Shown in pieces: positions 7,369-15,082 of a DNA stretch of 16,454 nt. The notes below the pieces were generated by a model, which saw only the letters and a program-made list of their open reading frames with translations, was not told the origin of the DNA and made no database searches. The stretch lies in contig JAEWWF010000407.1 in assembly GCA_023396465.1 (NCBI GenBank), positions 1-16,454 on the forward strand, read 5' to 3'. A program made the position numbers and the translations under genes. This stretch comes from Pseudomonadota bacterium. GTDB lineage: Bacteria; Pseudomonadota; Alphaproteobacteria; Rhodospirillales; Rhodospirillaceae. Position 1 is the stretch's first letter, and each line of letters starts with the position of its first letter.

Positions 7369-8646
7369 ATGCTCGACGTCAAGTGGATTCGCGACAATCC
7401 TGAGGCTTTTGACCAGGGGCTCGGCCGTCGTGGCCTCGCCCCGTTGTCGGCCCAGATCCAGCAGATCGATGCCCGCCGCCGTGCCTTGCAGACGGACATG
7501 CAGGAATTGCAGGCCCGCCGTAACGAGGCATCCCGCGAGATTGGCAAGATCAAGGGGCAGGGCGGCGATGCCTCCGCCCTCATGGAAGAAGTGGCGTCCC
7601 TGAAGTCGCGTCTGGCCGAGGCCGAGGATGGAGAGAAGGCGGCGGCGGCGGAAATCGACGCCCTGCTGATGGCGCTGCCCAACATTCCCGCCGCCGACGT
7701 GCCCGACGGCAAGGACGAGACGGAGAATGTCGAGGTCCGCACCTGGGGCACCCCACGCGCTTTCGAGTTCGCGGCGAAGGAGCATGACGCCCTCGGCACC
7801 GCTCTCGGCCTGATGGACTTCGAGACGGCGGCCGGCCTGTCGGGCGCCCGTTTCGTGGTGCTGAAGGGCAAGCTGGCGCGGCTGGAGCGGGCGTTGGCCC
7901 AGTTCATGCTCGACCTGCACGGCGGCGAGCACGGCTATACCGAGATGAACACCCCGGTGCTGGTGCGCGACGAGCCGCTTTATGGCACCGGCCAGTTGCC
8001 CAAGTTCGCCGAGGATCTGTTCCGCACCGAGGACGGCCGCTGGCTGATTCCGACGGCGGAGGTGACGTTGACCAACACCGTCGCCGACCAGATCCTGAGC
8101 GAAGCCCAACTGCCGATCCGCATGACCGCCTTCACCTTGTGCTTCCGCTCCGAGGCCGGGGCGGCGGGCAAGGACACGCGCGGCATGATCCGCCAGCACC
8201 AGTTCGAGAAGGTGGAACTGGTGTCCATCGCCCACCCCGACCACAGCGACGCCGAGCACGAGCGCATGACCCAGTGCGCCGAGGAGGTGTTGAAGCGCCT
8301 CGGCCTGCCGTATCGGGTGGTGGCGCTGTGTACCGGCGACATGGGCTTCTCCGCCCGCAAGACCTACGACATCGAGGTCTGGCTGCCGGGGCAGGGGCGG
8401 TTCCGCGAGATCAGCTCGTGCTCCAATACCGGCGACTTCCAGGCTCGGCGCATGAAGGCGCGGTTCCGGCCGGAGGGAGAGAAGGGCACCCGCTTTGTCC
8501 ATACCCTCAACGGGTCGGCGCTGGCGGTCGGTCGCTGCCTGATCGCGGTGATGGAAAACTACCAGCAGGCCGACGGCTCCATCGTGGTGCCGGAGGTGCT
8601 ACGGCCCTACATGGGCGGGCTAGAGGTGATCGCCGCCGATGTTTGA
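7369..8646 (+). CDS. serS: Serine--tRNA ligase
   Basis: 425 aa, standard length. It charges tRNA-Ser (and tRNA-Sec where present) with serine, via seryl-adenylate. The N-terminal ~110 residues form the long antiparallel coiled coil that grips the tRNA variable arm (charged heptads from about 28 to 98). The class II catalytic core follows: motif 1 around 176-200, the TAE serine-binding triplet at 229-231, motif 2 FRSEAG at 259-264 with the GMIRQHQFEKVELV strand, the SSCSNTGDFQARR element at 349-361, and motif 3 GSALAVGR at 382-389. GGAG at 7360-7363 is 5 nt before the ATG. The last 8 bp overlap surE. Confidence 0.98.
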   Translation: MLDVKWIRDNPEAFDQGLGRRGLAPLSAQIQQIDARRRALQTDMQELQARRNEASREIGKIKGQGGDASALMEEVASLKSRLAEAEDGEKAAAAEIDALLMALPNIPAADVPDGKDETENVEVRTWGTPRAFEFAAKEHDALGTALGLMDFETAAGLSGARFVVLKGKLARLERALAQFMLDLHGGEHGYTEMNTPVLVRDEPLYGTGQLPKFAEDLFRTEDGRWLIPTAEVTLTNTVADQILSEAQLPIRMTAFTLCFRSEAGAAGKDTRGMIRQHQFEKVELVSIAHPDHSDAEHERMTQCAEEVLKRLGLPYRVVALCTGDMGFSARKTYDIEVWLPGQGRFREISSCSNTGDFQARRMKARFRPEGEKGTRFVHTLNGSALAVGRCLIAVMENYQQADGSIVVPEVLRPYMGGLEVIAADV

Positions 8647-9421
8647 GCCGATCACCGACCTGTCGTCGGCCCGCATCCTCATCTCCAACGATGATGGCAT
8701 TCACGCCAGCGGCATCAAACTGCTGGAGGACATCGCCCGCACCCTCAGCGATGACGTGTGGGTGGTGGCGCCGGAAAGCGAGCAGAGTGGGGCGGGGCAC
8801 TCCCTCACCCTGCATAGCCCGTTGCGTTTCCGCGAGGTGGACGAGCGCCACATCGCCGTCGAGGGCACGCCCACCGACGCGGTGCTGCTGGCGGTCAACA
8901 AGCTGGTTGCGGGCCGCAAGCCAACCCTGCTGCTGTCGGGGGTGAACCGGGGCGCCAATCTGGGCGATGACGTCACCTATTCCGGCACCATCGCGGCGGC
9001 CATCGAGGGAACGCTGTTGGGCGTTCCTTCCATCGCCTTGAGTCAGGTTTTCCGCCATCCCGATCCGGTGCTGTGGGAAACCGCCCGCGCCCATGCGGCG
9101 CGCGTCATCCGTGCCTGCTGTAGCCAGGGCTGGGCGCGCAACGTCGCCATCAACGTCAACTTCCCCAACTGCGCCCCCGAGGCGGTGGAAGGGGTCGAGG
9201 TGGTGCGTCAGGGCAAGCGCAAGCTTGGCGATGGCCTGATCGAGCGCCACGACCCGCGCGGCCGCCCCTATGTGTGGATCGGTCCGCAGCGCAACGAGGA
9301 AACCACCGTCGTCGGCACCGACATCGAGGCGGTGCGGCGCAACGTCATTTCGGTGACGCCGCTGTGCGTTGATCTCACCCATGAACCCACCATGCTGGCG
9401 CTGAAGCAGGTGCTGCGATGA
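8639..9421 (+). CDS. surE: 5'/3'-nucleotidase SurE
   Basis: 260 aa. SurE is a cytoplasmic metal-dependent phosphatase that dephosphorylates nucleoside 5'- and 3'-monophosphates and is linked to stress survival. Metal ligands are visible: Asp18-Asp19 in ISNDDGIHASG, Ser50 in EQSGAGHSLT, and Asn103 in SGVNRGANLGDD. Other family elements are the VEGTPTDAV loop at 74-82, YSGTIAAAIEG at 114-124, and the C-terminal SVTPLCVDLT at 238-247. The start overlaps the serS stop by 8 bp in another frame, and the end overlaps pcm by ATGA. The surE-pcm pairing is a classic stationary-phase gene pair. Confidence 0.97.
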   Translation: MFEPITDLSSARILISNDDGIHASGIKLLEDIARTLSDDVWVVAPESEQSGAGHSLTLHSPLRFREVDERHIAVEGTPTDAVLLAVNKLVAGRKPTLLLSGVNRGANLGDDVTYSGTIAAAIEGTLLGVPSIALSQVFRHPDPVLWETARAHAARVIRACCSQGWARNVAINVNFPNCAPEAVEGVEVVRQGKRKLGDGLIERHDPRGRPYVWIGPQRNEETTVVGTDIEAVRRNVISVTPLCVDLTHEPTMLALKQVLR

Positions 9422-10077
9422 TGGACCCCAGCCACAAGGCGCAACTGGTGATGGAGTTGCGTCGGCAGGGGGTGGATGATCCGCGGGTGATGGCGGTGCT
9501 GGAATCGGTGCCGCGCGAGCTGTTCGTCGACCCGATGTATCAGGACCAGTCGTGGGCCAACCGGGCGTTGCCCATCGGCTGCGGCCAGACCATCAGCCAG
9601 CCGTTGGTGGTGGCCCAGATGACCATGCATCTGGAAGTCGGGCCGCGCATGAAGGTGCTGGAGATCGGCACCGGCTCCGGCTACCAGGCGGCGGTGCTGT
9701 CGCGGCTGTGCCGCCGGCTCTACACCATCGAGCGTCATCGGCCGCTGCTGCGGGTGGCCGAACAGCGGTTCCAGCAGCTCGGCCTGCACAACATCACCAC
9801 CATGCTCGGCGACGGCACCCGCGGCTGGCCGGAACAGGCCCCGTTCGACCGCATCATGGTCACCGCCGCCGCTTTCGGCGAAATCCCGCAGGCGCTGCTC
9901 GACCAGCTGAAGCCCGGCGGCATCCTGGTGCTGCCGATCGGTTACGAGCCTGGCACCGACCAGGAACTGCTGAAGGTCCGCAAGCCGGAGGACGAGGGTG
10001 GCGAGCCGGTGGTCCAGCGGCTGTTCCCGGTGCGCTTCGTGCCGCTGGTCGAGGGCCTGCCGATGGGTAATGGCTGA
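9418..10077 (+). CDS. pcm: Protein-L-isoaspartate O-methyltransferase
   Basis: 219 aa. The enzyme methylates L-isoaspartyl residues formed in ageing proteins with S-adenosylmethionine, starting their repair to L-aspartate. The SAM-binding motif I is LEIGTGSGYQAA at 81-92; motif post-I is YTIERHRPL around 102-110; LGDGTRGWP is at 130-138. The catalytic-site Ser60 is in GQTISQP, a family hallmark. The ATG at 9418 overlaps the surE stop (ATGA); a second ATG follows immediately at 9421 and either could be used, changing the protein by one residue. Translational coupling with surE is likely. Confidence 0.96.
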   Translation: MMDPSHKAQLVMELRRQGVDDPRVMAVLESVPRELFVDPMYQDQSWANRALPIGCGQTISQPLVVAQMTMHLEVGPRMKVLEIGTGSGYQAAVLSRLCRRLYTIERHRPLLRVAEQRFQQLGLHNITTMLGDGTRGWPEQAPFDRIMVTAAAFGEIPQALLDQLKPGGILVLPIGYEPGTDQELLKVRKPEDEGGEPVVQRLFPVRFVPLVEGLPMGNG

Positions 10078-10094
10078 GCGCGGCGGATCGTCCA

Positions 10095-10121
10095 TTGAGC
10101 CGCGCGCCAACCCCGTATAGG
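10095..10121 (+). promoter_or_regulatory. Weak candidate promoter just before the NlpD-like gene
   Basis: TTGAGC at 10095-10100 and TATAGG at 10116-10121 each match sigma-70 consensus at 4 of 6 positions, but the spacer is only 15 bp. Transcription would start within a few bases of the ATG at 10131, giving a near-leaderless mRNA. That fits the lack of a good ribosome site there. Confidence 0.25.
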
Positions 10122-10130
10122 CTGGGCGCC

Positions 10131-11357
10131 ATGTGGACGAGGGGAAGACTTCCGCGTTATGGCCGCTGCCTCACCATCCTGACCGCTTTGGCGGCGGTGG
10201 GTCTGTCCGGCTGCGCCGAATGGGATGCTCAGCCGGAATACGGCGAGTTTCGCCGCAGCCAGGCCGGTGCCGCCGCCGGTGGGGTCGCTCGGCAGGTGCC
10301 GGCGGAGGTGACGGTGAAGCGGGGCGACACGGTCTATGGCATCGCCCGCAGCTATGGCGTGCCCATGCGTCAATTGATCGAGATGAACCGGCTGGCACCG
10401 CCCTATACCCTCTATGTCGGCCAGAGGTTGCGAATGCCGGCGCAGCAGGTCTACGTGGTGCAGCCGGGCGACAGTCTTTATGGCATCTCGCGCACCCATG
10501 CGGTCGACATGAACGCCCTCGCACGCACCAATCGCCTGGGGCCGCCTTACGTTTTGCAGCCGGGACAGCGGCTGGTGTTGCCCGGTGTGGTGCAAGCCAT
10601 CGCCGAGGAGCGGTCGGAACCCGATCCCAAGCCCACCCAACTGGCGGAGGCGCGCCCGGACTCGCTCCCGCCACCGGTCGCACCGGCCACCGATCCGTCC
10701 GCCGCTCAGGCGCCAGGACAGACGCCGGCGGAGACTGGCGCGAGCCCAACCGGCACCGATCCCGCTCCTGCGGCGTCTAGCACGGGTGCGGCGGCCACCA
10801 CCAACACAGCCCCGCCGCCTGCCGCCGCCGTGACGCCGCCCGCCGCCCCGGCCACCGCCTCGCCAGCGGTCACCGCCCCGGCAGCACCGACGCCGGTGGG
10901 CGAGCCGCCGCCGCGGGCCGGTGGGCGTTTCGTCTGGCCGGTGAAGGGGCCGGTGCTGGCCGGGTTCGGTCCCGCCGGACCGGGTCTGCATAACGACGGC
11001 ATCAACATCGCCGTGCCGGTCGGAACCTCGGTGAAGGCGGCGGAGAACGGTGTCGTCGTCTACGCCGGCAACGAGTTGAAAGGCTTCGGCAATCTGCTGC
11101 TGCTGAAGCACGATGGCGGGTGGATGACGGCTTACGCCCACAACAGCGAATTGCTGGTGCCGCGCGGCGCGACGGTGAAGAAGGGCGACGTCATCGCCCG
11201 CTCCGGCGCCACCGGCAACGTTGACCGGCCGCAGGTTCATTTTGAACTGCGCAAGGGCTCCAAGGCGGTCGACCCGACCAAGTACCTGGACGGTTCCCCC
11301 AGCGCCTCGCTCCAATCCCTCGACGAGACCGGGGCGCCGCAACTGGCGGCCCGCTGA
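10131..11357 (+). CDS. NlpD-like LysM/LytM lipoprotein, LytM domain apparently non-catalytic
   Basis: 408 aa. It has a lipoprotein signal peptide with lipobox LSGC (Cys28), two LysM peptidoglycan-binding repeats (about 59-103 and 107-151), a Pro/Ala/Thr-rich linker (152-263), and a C-terminal LytM/M23-fold domain (about 265-386). The M23 active site is eroded: where active enzymes have H-x-x-x-D, this protein has Asn288 and Asn292 (NDGIN, with a His one place off), and the H-x-H pair is Gln368-Val-His370. His337 in YAHNS is retained. E. coli NlpD and EnvC, which have degenerate LytM domains, act as activators of cell-wall amidases in cell division; the same role is inferred here. The ATG at 10131 gives a proper signal peptide; an upstream TTG at 10095 does not. 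It follows surE-pcm as nlpD does in many proteobacteria. Confidence 0.88.
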   Translation: MWTRGRLPRYGRCLTILTALAAVGLSGCAEWDAQPEYGEFRRSQAGAAAGGVARQVPAEVTVKRGDTVYGIARSYGVPMRQLIEMNRLAPPYTLYVGQRLRMPAQQVYVVQPGDSLYGISRTHAVDMNALARTNRLGPPYVLQPGQRLVLPGVVQAIAEERSEPDPKPTQLAEARPDSLPPPVAPATDPSAAQAPGQTPAETGASPTGTDPAPAASSTGAAATTNTAPPPAAAVTPPAAPATASPAVTAPAAPTPVGEPPPRAGGRFVWPVKGPVLAGFGPAGPGLHNDGINIAVPVGTSVKAAENGVVVYAGNELKGFGNLLLLKHDGGWMTAYAHNSELLVPRGATVKKGDVIARSGATGNVDRPQVHFELRKGSKAVDPTKYLDGSPSASLQSLDETGAPQLAAR

Positions 11358-11425
11358 GGCGGGGCGGGGCGGCTCCGGCAGCCTCACCAATGGCCGCCAA
11401 GACCCCCAGACCCGGGAGAGGGCCC

Positions 11426-12925
11426 CTATCGGGTGGCGAAGGTCATCGCTTCCTCGGCGGCGCGCACCAGGGCGCGGGCCTTGTTGGCGCATTCCTGGTA
11501 TTCGCTCTCGGGGTCGCTGTCGGCGACGATGCCAGCGCCGGCCTGAATCACCATCCTGCCGTCCTTGACCACGCAGGTGCGCAGGGCGATGGCGGTGTCC
11601 ATGCTGCCCGAGGCGGCGATGTAGCCGATGGCGCCGGCATAGAAGCTGCGCCGCAGGCTTTCCAACTCGTCAATGATCTCCATGGCGCGCACCTTGGGGG
11701 CGCCGGAGACGGTGCCGGCGGGGAAGCCGGCCATCAGGGCGTCCATGGCGTCGTACTTGGGGTCGATCTCGCCCTCCACGTTGGACACGATGTGCATGAC
11801 GTGGCTGTAGTTCTCGATGATCATCTTGTCGGTGACCTTCACGGTCCCAACTTTGGCCACCCGGCCGACATCGTTGCGGCCAAGGTCGAGCAGCATCAGG
11901 TGTTCCGACAGTTCCTTCGGATCGGCCAGCAGGTCGGCGGCCAGGGCGGCGTCCTCGGCCGGGGTGGCGCCGCGCGGACGGGTGCCGGCGATGGGACGCA
12001 CGGTCACCGTGCCGTCGCGCAGACGGACCAGGATTTCCGGGCTGGAGCCGACGATGGTGAAGCCGCCCATGTCGAGGTGGAACAGGAACGGCGACGGGTT
12101 GGTCCGCCGCAGGGCGCGGTAGAGTTGGAACGGCGGCAGGGCGAAATCGATGGTGTAGCGTTGCGACAGCACCACCTGGAAGATATCGCCAGCGAGGATG
12201 TACTCCTTCGCCCGCGCCACCATGGCGTGGAAGTCCTCGCGGCTCATGCTCGGCTGCGGCACCGGCAGCGGGCGATCACCCCGCAGCGGTTCGCGGCGAT
12301 AGGGCAGGGACCGCTCGAAATCGGCCACCGCGTCGGCAAGCCGCTCCAGGGCGGCGTCGTAGGCGGCGTGGGCATCCATGCCAGCCTGCGGACGCACCGG
12401 TGTCACCAGGGTGACGGTGTCCTTGATGCCGTCGAAGATGGCCATCACCGTCGGGCGCATGAACACGCCGTCGGGGATACCGATGGTGTCGGGGTTGGTG
12501 TCGGGCAGGCGTTCCACCAGCCGCACCATGTCATAGCCCATGTAGCCGACCAGCCCGGCGGCCATGGGCGGCAGCGGCTCCGGCAGGTCGATGCGGCTGT
12601 CGGCGATGAGGCGGCGCAGGGAGTCGAAGGCGGTGCCGTCGGGCTCGAAGGCGTCAGGCTCGGTGCGGGCGCGGCGGTTGATTTCCGCCGCATCGCCACG
12701 GCAGCGCCACACCACGTCCGGCTTCATGCCGATGATGGAATAACGGCCGCGCACGGCGCCGCCTTCCACGCTTTCCAGCAGGCAGCTCATGGGCTGGCCG
12801 TCGGCCAGCTTGAGGTAGGCGGAGACGGGTGTTTCCAGGTCCGCCACCAGCGTGCGCCAGACCACCTGCGGCTTTCCCTGCGCATGGAGGGCGGCGAAGG
12901 TGGTGAAGTCCGGATGGGCGGTCAT
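11426..12925 (-). CDS. trpE: Anthranilate synthase component I
   Basis: 499 aa. TrpE makes anthranilate from chorismate, using ammonia supplied by the TrpG glutaminase, the first step of tryptophan synthesis. The feedback-inhibition motif LLES is at 49-52 within CLLESVEGG. The chorismate-binding domain carries GDIFQVVLSQRY at 246-257, PIAGTRPRG at 311-319, DLGRND at 347-352, His378 in SHVMHIVSNVEG, and the GAPK element at 408-411. Ala313 in PIAGT, where aminodeoxychorismate synthase PabB typically has Lys, supports TrpE over PabB. The gene lies downstream of ppiD on the same strand, separated by a hairpin. No trpG follows; it meets the NlpD-like gene tail to tail across 68 bp with no convincing terminator. 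Confidence 0.97.
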   Translation of the reverse strand: MTAHPDFTTFAALHAQGKPQVVWRTLVADLETPVSAYLKLADGQPMSCLLESVEGGAVRGRYSIIGMKPDVVWRCRGDAAEINRRARTEPDAFEPDGTAFDSLRRLIADSRIDLPEPLPPMAAGLVGYMGYDMVRLVERLPDTNPDTIGIPDGVFMRPTVMAIFDGIKDTVTLVTPVRPQAGMDAHAAYDAALERLADAVADFERSLPYRREPLRGDRPLPVPQPSMSREDFHAMVARAKEYILAGDIFQVVLSQRYTIDFALPPFQLYRALRRTNPSPFLFHLDMGGFTIVGSSPEILVRLRDGTVTVRPIAGTRPRGATPAEDAALAADLLADPKELSEHLMLLDLGRNDVGRVAKVGTVKVTDKMIIENYSHVMHIVSNVEGEIDPKYDAMDALMAGFPAGTVSGAPKVRAMEIIDELESLRRSFYAGAIGYIAASGSMDTAIALRTCVVKDGRMVIQAGAGIVADSDPESEYQECANKARALVRAAEEAMTFATR

Positions 12926-12967
12926 GGCGCTGTGAATCCTGATGGTCAGCGGGGTGAAGGGAATGAT

Positions 12968-13001
12968 CCTGGGGCCGCCCCGGTATCGGAGCGGCCCCAG
13001 G
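12968..13001 (-). terminator. Strong hairpin between ppiD and trpE
   Basis: Arms CCTGGGGCCGC (12968-12978) and GCGGCCCCAGG (12991-13001) are perfectly complementary over 11 bp. They extend after one C-A mismatch into CCG/CGG with a GTAT tetraloop. On the minus strand it lies 9 nt after the ppiD stop and is followed by a weakly U-rich stretch (ATCATTCCCTT). The likely role is a terminator or attenuating hairpin limiting read-through from ppiD into trpE. Confidence 0.6.
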
Positions 13002-13010
13002 AGAGTTGCC

Positions 13011-14897
13011 TTAGAACGAGCGGTCGATGACCTCTCGGTTCACTTCGATGCCGAACTGTTCGGCGTAGGCATTGAGAAACTGGGTCGCCAGATCGTCGGC
13101 AACGGCTGTCCGCACCTGGGTCTGTGCCTGGGCGAAGAAGGGTACCTCGGTCGGCTGCGCCAACGGATGCACGGCGGTCAGCTGCGCCACCACCCAGCCG
13201 TCGTCGCCCTGCGCCACCGAAACCGAGCCGGGTTCGGCGCCGATGAACAGATCGCCGACGATGGCGTCGGGCAGCATGCCGGCCGGCGTCGGCACCGCAT
13301 CGGCGGCGCGGGTGAAGCGCGGCGTCCGCACCACCTGGGCGCCAGCCACGCCCTCGGCGGCGGCGGCGGGATCGGTGCCGGCGCGCAGGGCGTCGGCGAT
13401 CCGGTTGGCTTGCTCCTCGGCGGCGGCGGCCAGGGCGCGGCCCTGCCACAGCGCCTGCACCTGATCGCGCACACTCTCGAATGGGCGCGGCGTCGGCGGT
13501 GTCACGTCGTCGACACGGACGATGAAGTACCCCTGGCCAATGTCCTGAAGCAGCGACTCGCGGCCGCTTTCAAGGTCGAAGGCGGTTTGCAAGACCTGTT
13601 CCTCCGCTGGCAGCGCGGTCACCGGCTGGCCCTGCGGATCAAGGCCGCGGCGGTCGGTGGCCGCGATGGTGAGCAGCGGCAGGCCGGCCTGCTCGGCGGC
13701 TTCCTCCAGGGTGGCGCCGCCACCAAGGGCGTCTTCCACCTTGGCCGTCACGTCGTACAGGGCGTCGATGGCACGGTCCTCGGCCAGTCGGCGGCGCAGG
13801 TCGTCGCGGACCTCCTCCAGGGCCGGCGTCGTGGCGGGGCGCACCTCCGCCACCTGGAAGACATGCCAGCCGAAGGCGGTCTGCACCGGAGCGCTGACAC
13901 CGCCTTCCGGCAGCGTGAACACCACCTCGGCGGCCTCCGCAGGCAACCCGTCGCGGCTGACCGCGCCCAGGTCCATGGGGCTGGCGCCGGCCGTGGAGGC
14001 GGCGGCGGAGAGGGTGCCGCCGGCCTGAACGGCCTGGGCGATGGTCTCGGCTGTCTGCTGATCGTCGACCACCACCTGCTGCACGATACGGGTTTCCGGC
14101 CGTCGCAGGGCGTCGATCTGGGCGTCGTACTCGGCCTGGATATCCTCGTCGCTGACCTCAACCTTCTCCGCCAGCTGCGCCGGCCGCATCATCAGGGCGG
14201 TGAGGCGGCGGTACTCCGGCGCCGTGAAGGCGGGCAGGGAGTCCTGGTAGACGGCCTGGAGCGCGTCATCCGACGGTGCCGCCGGCGCCGGCTGGGCCTC
14301 GGCGGCGATGAACACCGCCACCGCCTCGCGCTCCTCGCCCTGATAGGCGACCAGCGGCGCCACCAGGGCCGTCGGAGCGGTGGCGCCGACGGCGGCGGAG
14401 CCGAGCAGGGTGTCCCGCACCATGTCGCGTTCCAGGTCGAGCAGGAAGCGCTCTTCGTTCAGGTTGTTCTGTTGCAACACGCGGGCGAACAGGGCGCGGT
14501 CGAACTGCCCCTGGGCGTCTCGGAAGGCGGGGATCTGCTGTACCTCGCGGTTCAGGTCCTCGTCGCTGACGACGATGCCGAGATCCTTGGCCGCCGCCTG
14601 CACCACCGCCTGACGGACGAGTTGGGCGATGGTGGCGTCCAACAGCCCGAGATCGCGGGCCCGTTCCACCGTCATCTCCGGTCCGACGGCGCGGCGCATG
14701 CGTTCCACCTCCTGACGGAAGGTGGCCTGCACCACCTGCGGGGAGATTTCGATGTCGCCAACCTTGATGGCGGCCGGGTTGCCGCCCACACCGCGCACCA
14801 CGTCGCCGATGCCCCAGATGCCGAAGCTGAGGATCAGGAGAATGAACAGAACCTTGGCGGGACCTGTGGAGGCACCCTTGCGAAGCGTGTCGAGCAT
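13011..14897 (-). CDS. ppiD: PpiD-like membrane-anchored periplasmic chaperone (SurA-N / parvulin architecture)
   Basis: 628 aa, matching PpiD (about 620). The N-terminus MLDTLRKGASTGPAKV leads into a single membrane anchor at about 15-35, leaving the rest in the periplasm. A SurA-N-type chaperone region covers about 40-170, and a central parvulin-like (PpiC) domain about 265-355. In that domain the DLG element (309-311) and FGWHVFQV (342-349) are visible, but the first His of the usual HIL strand is absent (IVQQVVV at 271-277). As in E. coli PpiD, catalytic isomerase activity is doubtful. PpiD assists outer-membrane and secreted proteins as they leave the Sec channel. It is divergent from tpiA, and trpE lies downstream. 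The start has only a weak ribosome site. Confidence 0.9.
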   Translation of the reverse strand: MLDTLRKGASTGPAKVLFILLILSFGIWGIGDVVRGVGGNPAAIKVGDIEISPQVVQATFRQEVERMRRAVGPEMTVERARDLGLLDATIAQLVRQAVVQAAAKDLGIVVSDEDLNREVQQIPAFRDAQGQFDRALFARVLQQNNLNEERFLLDLERDMVRDTLLGSAAVGATAPTALVAPLVAYQGEEREAVAVFIAAEAQPAPAAPSDDALQAVYQDSLPAFTAPEYRRLTALMMRPAQLAEKVEVSDEDIQAEYDAQIDALRRPETRIVQQVVVDDQQTAETIAQAVQAGGTLSAAASTAGASPMDLGAVSRDGLPAEAAEVVFTLPEGGVSAPVQTAFGWHVFQVAEVRPATTPALEEVRDDLRRRLAEDRAIDALYDVTAKVEDALGGGATLEEAAEQAGLPLLTIAATDRRGLDPQGQPVTALPAEEQVLQTAFDLESGRESLLQDIGQGYFIVRVDDVTPPTPRPFESVRDQVQALWQGRALAAAAEEQANRIADALRAGTDPAAAAEGVAGAQVVRTPRFTRAADAVPTPAGMLPDAIVGDLFIGAEPGSVSVAQGDDGWVVAQLTAVHPLAQPTEVPFFAQAQTQVRTAVADDLATQFLNAYAEQFGIEVNREVIDRSF

Positions 14898-15082
14898 GGT
14901 GCGAGGACGTGTCCGTCTCTGTGGAAAGTCTTTGGGTCCGGCATCTTATGAGGCGGGAGCCGGACGGGCAACCCGAGAAAGGGCCGCCGAGGGGCTGAGA
15001 TGGCCCGCACGGCGGCGGTGGTCAAGCGGTGGCGCCTGTGGTAGAGCTTCCGCCACCCGATTCAAGGAGGGATAGACCCATC
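14898..15082. other. Divergent intergenic region between ppiD and tpiA
   Basis: This 185-bp gap must hold promoters in both directions. For ppiD (minus), CATAAG (rc of 14945-14950) is a possible -10, with TTGCCC (rc of 14966-14971) as a possible -35, though the spacer is only 15 bp. For tpiA (plus), TGGTCA at 15019-15024 and TAGAGC at 15042-15047 are 17 bp apart but poor matches. I see no gene, RNA or strong repeat here. Confidence 0.3.
15064..15070 (+). promoter_or_regulatory. Strong ribosome binding site for tpiA
   Basis: AAGGAGG is a near-perfect anti-16S match, 12 nt before the ATG at 15083. It rules out the in-frame start at 15029, which lies upstream of it. Confidence 0.7.

Noticed and set aside
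5771..8502. Long minus-strand open frames opposite tatB-tatC (5771-7285) and serS (7348-8502).
   Set aside because: Antisense shadows of firmly identified genes, with low-complexity translations.
10131..11357. Active M23 endopeptidase as the function of the NlpD-like gene.
   Set aside because: Key residues of both metal-site motifs are replaced (Asn292, Gln368).
9942..11492. A 516-codon minus-strand frame opposite pcm and the NlpD-like gene.
   Set aside because: Extremely Arg/Gly-rich translation, antisense to motif-bearing genes.
12926..13010. A classical tryptophan leader-peptide attenuator upstream of trpE.
   Set aside because: No short reading frame with tandem Trp codons is present; only the ppiD-side hairpin is seen.
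11390..14951. Two long plus-strand open frames (11390-13030 and 12942-14951) opposite trpE and ppiD.
   Set aside because: Both mirror the codon structure of the genuine minus-strand genes and show no domain or ribosome site of their own.
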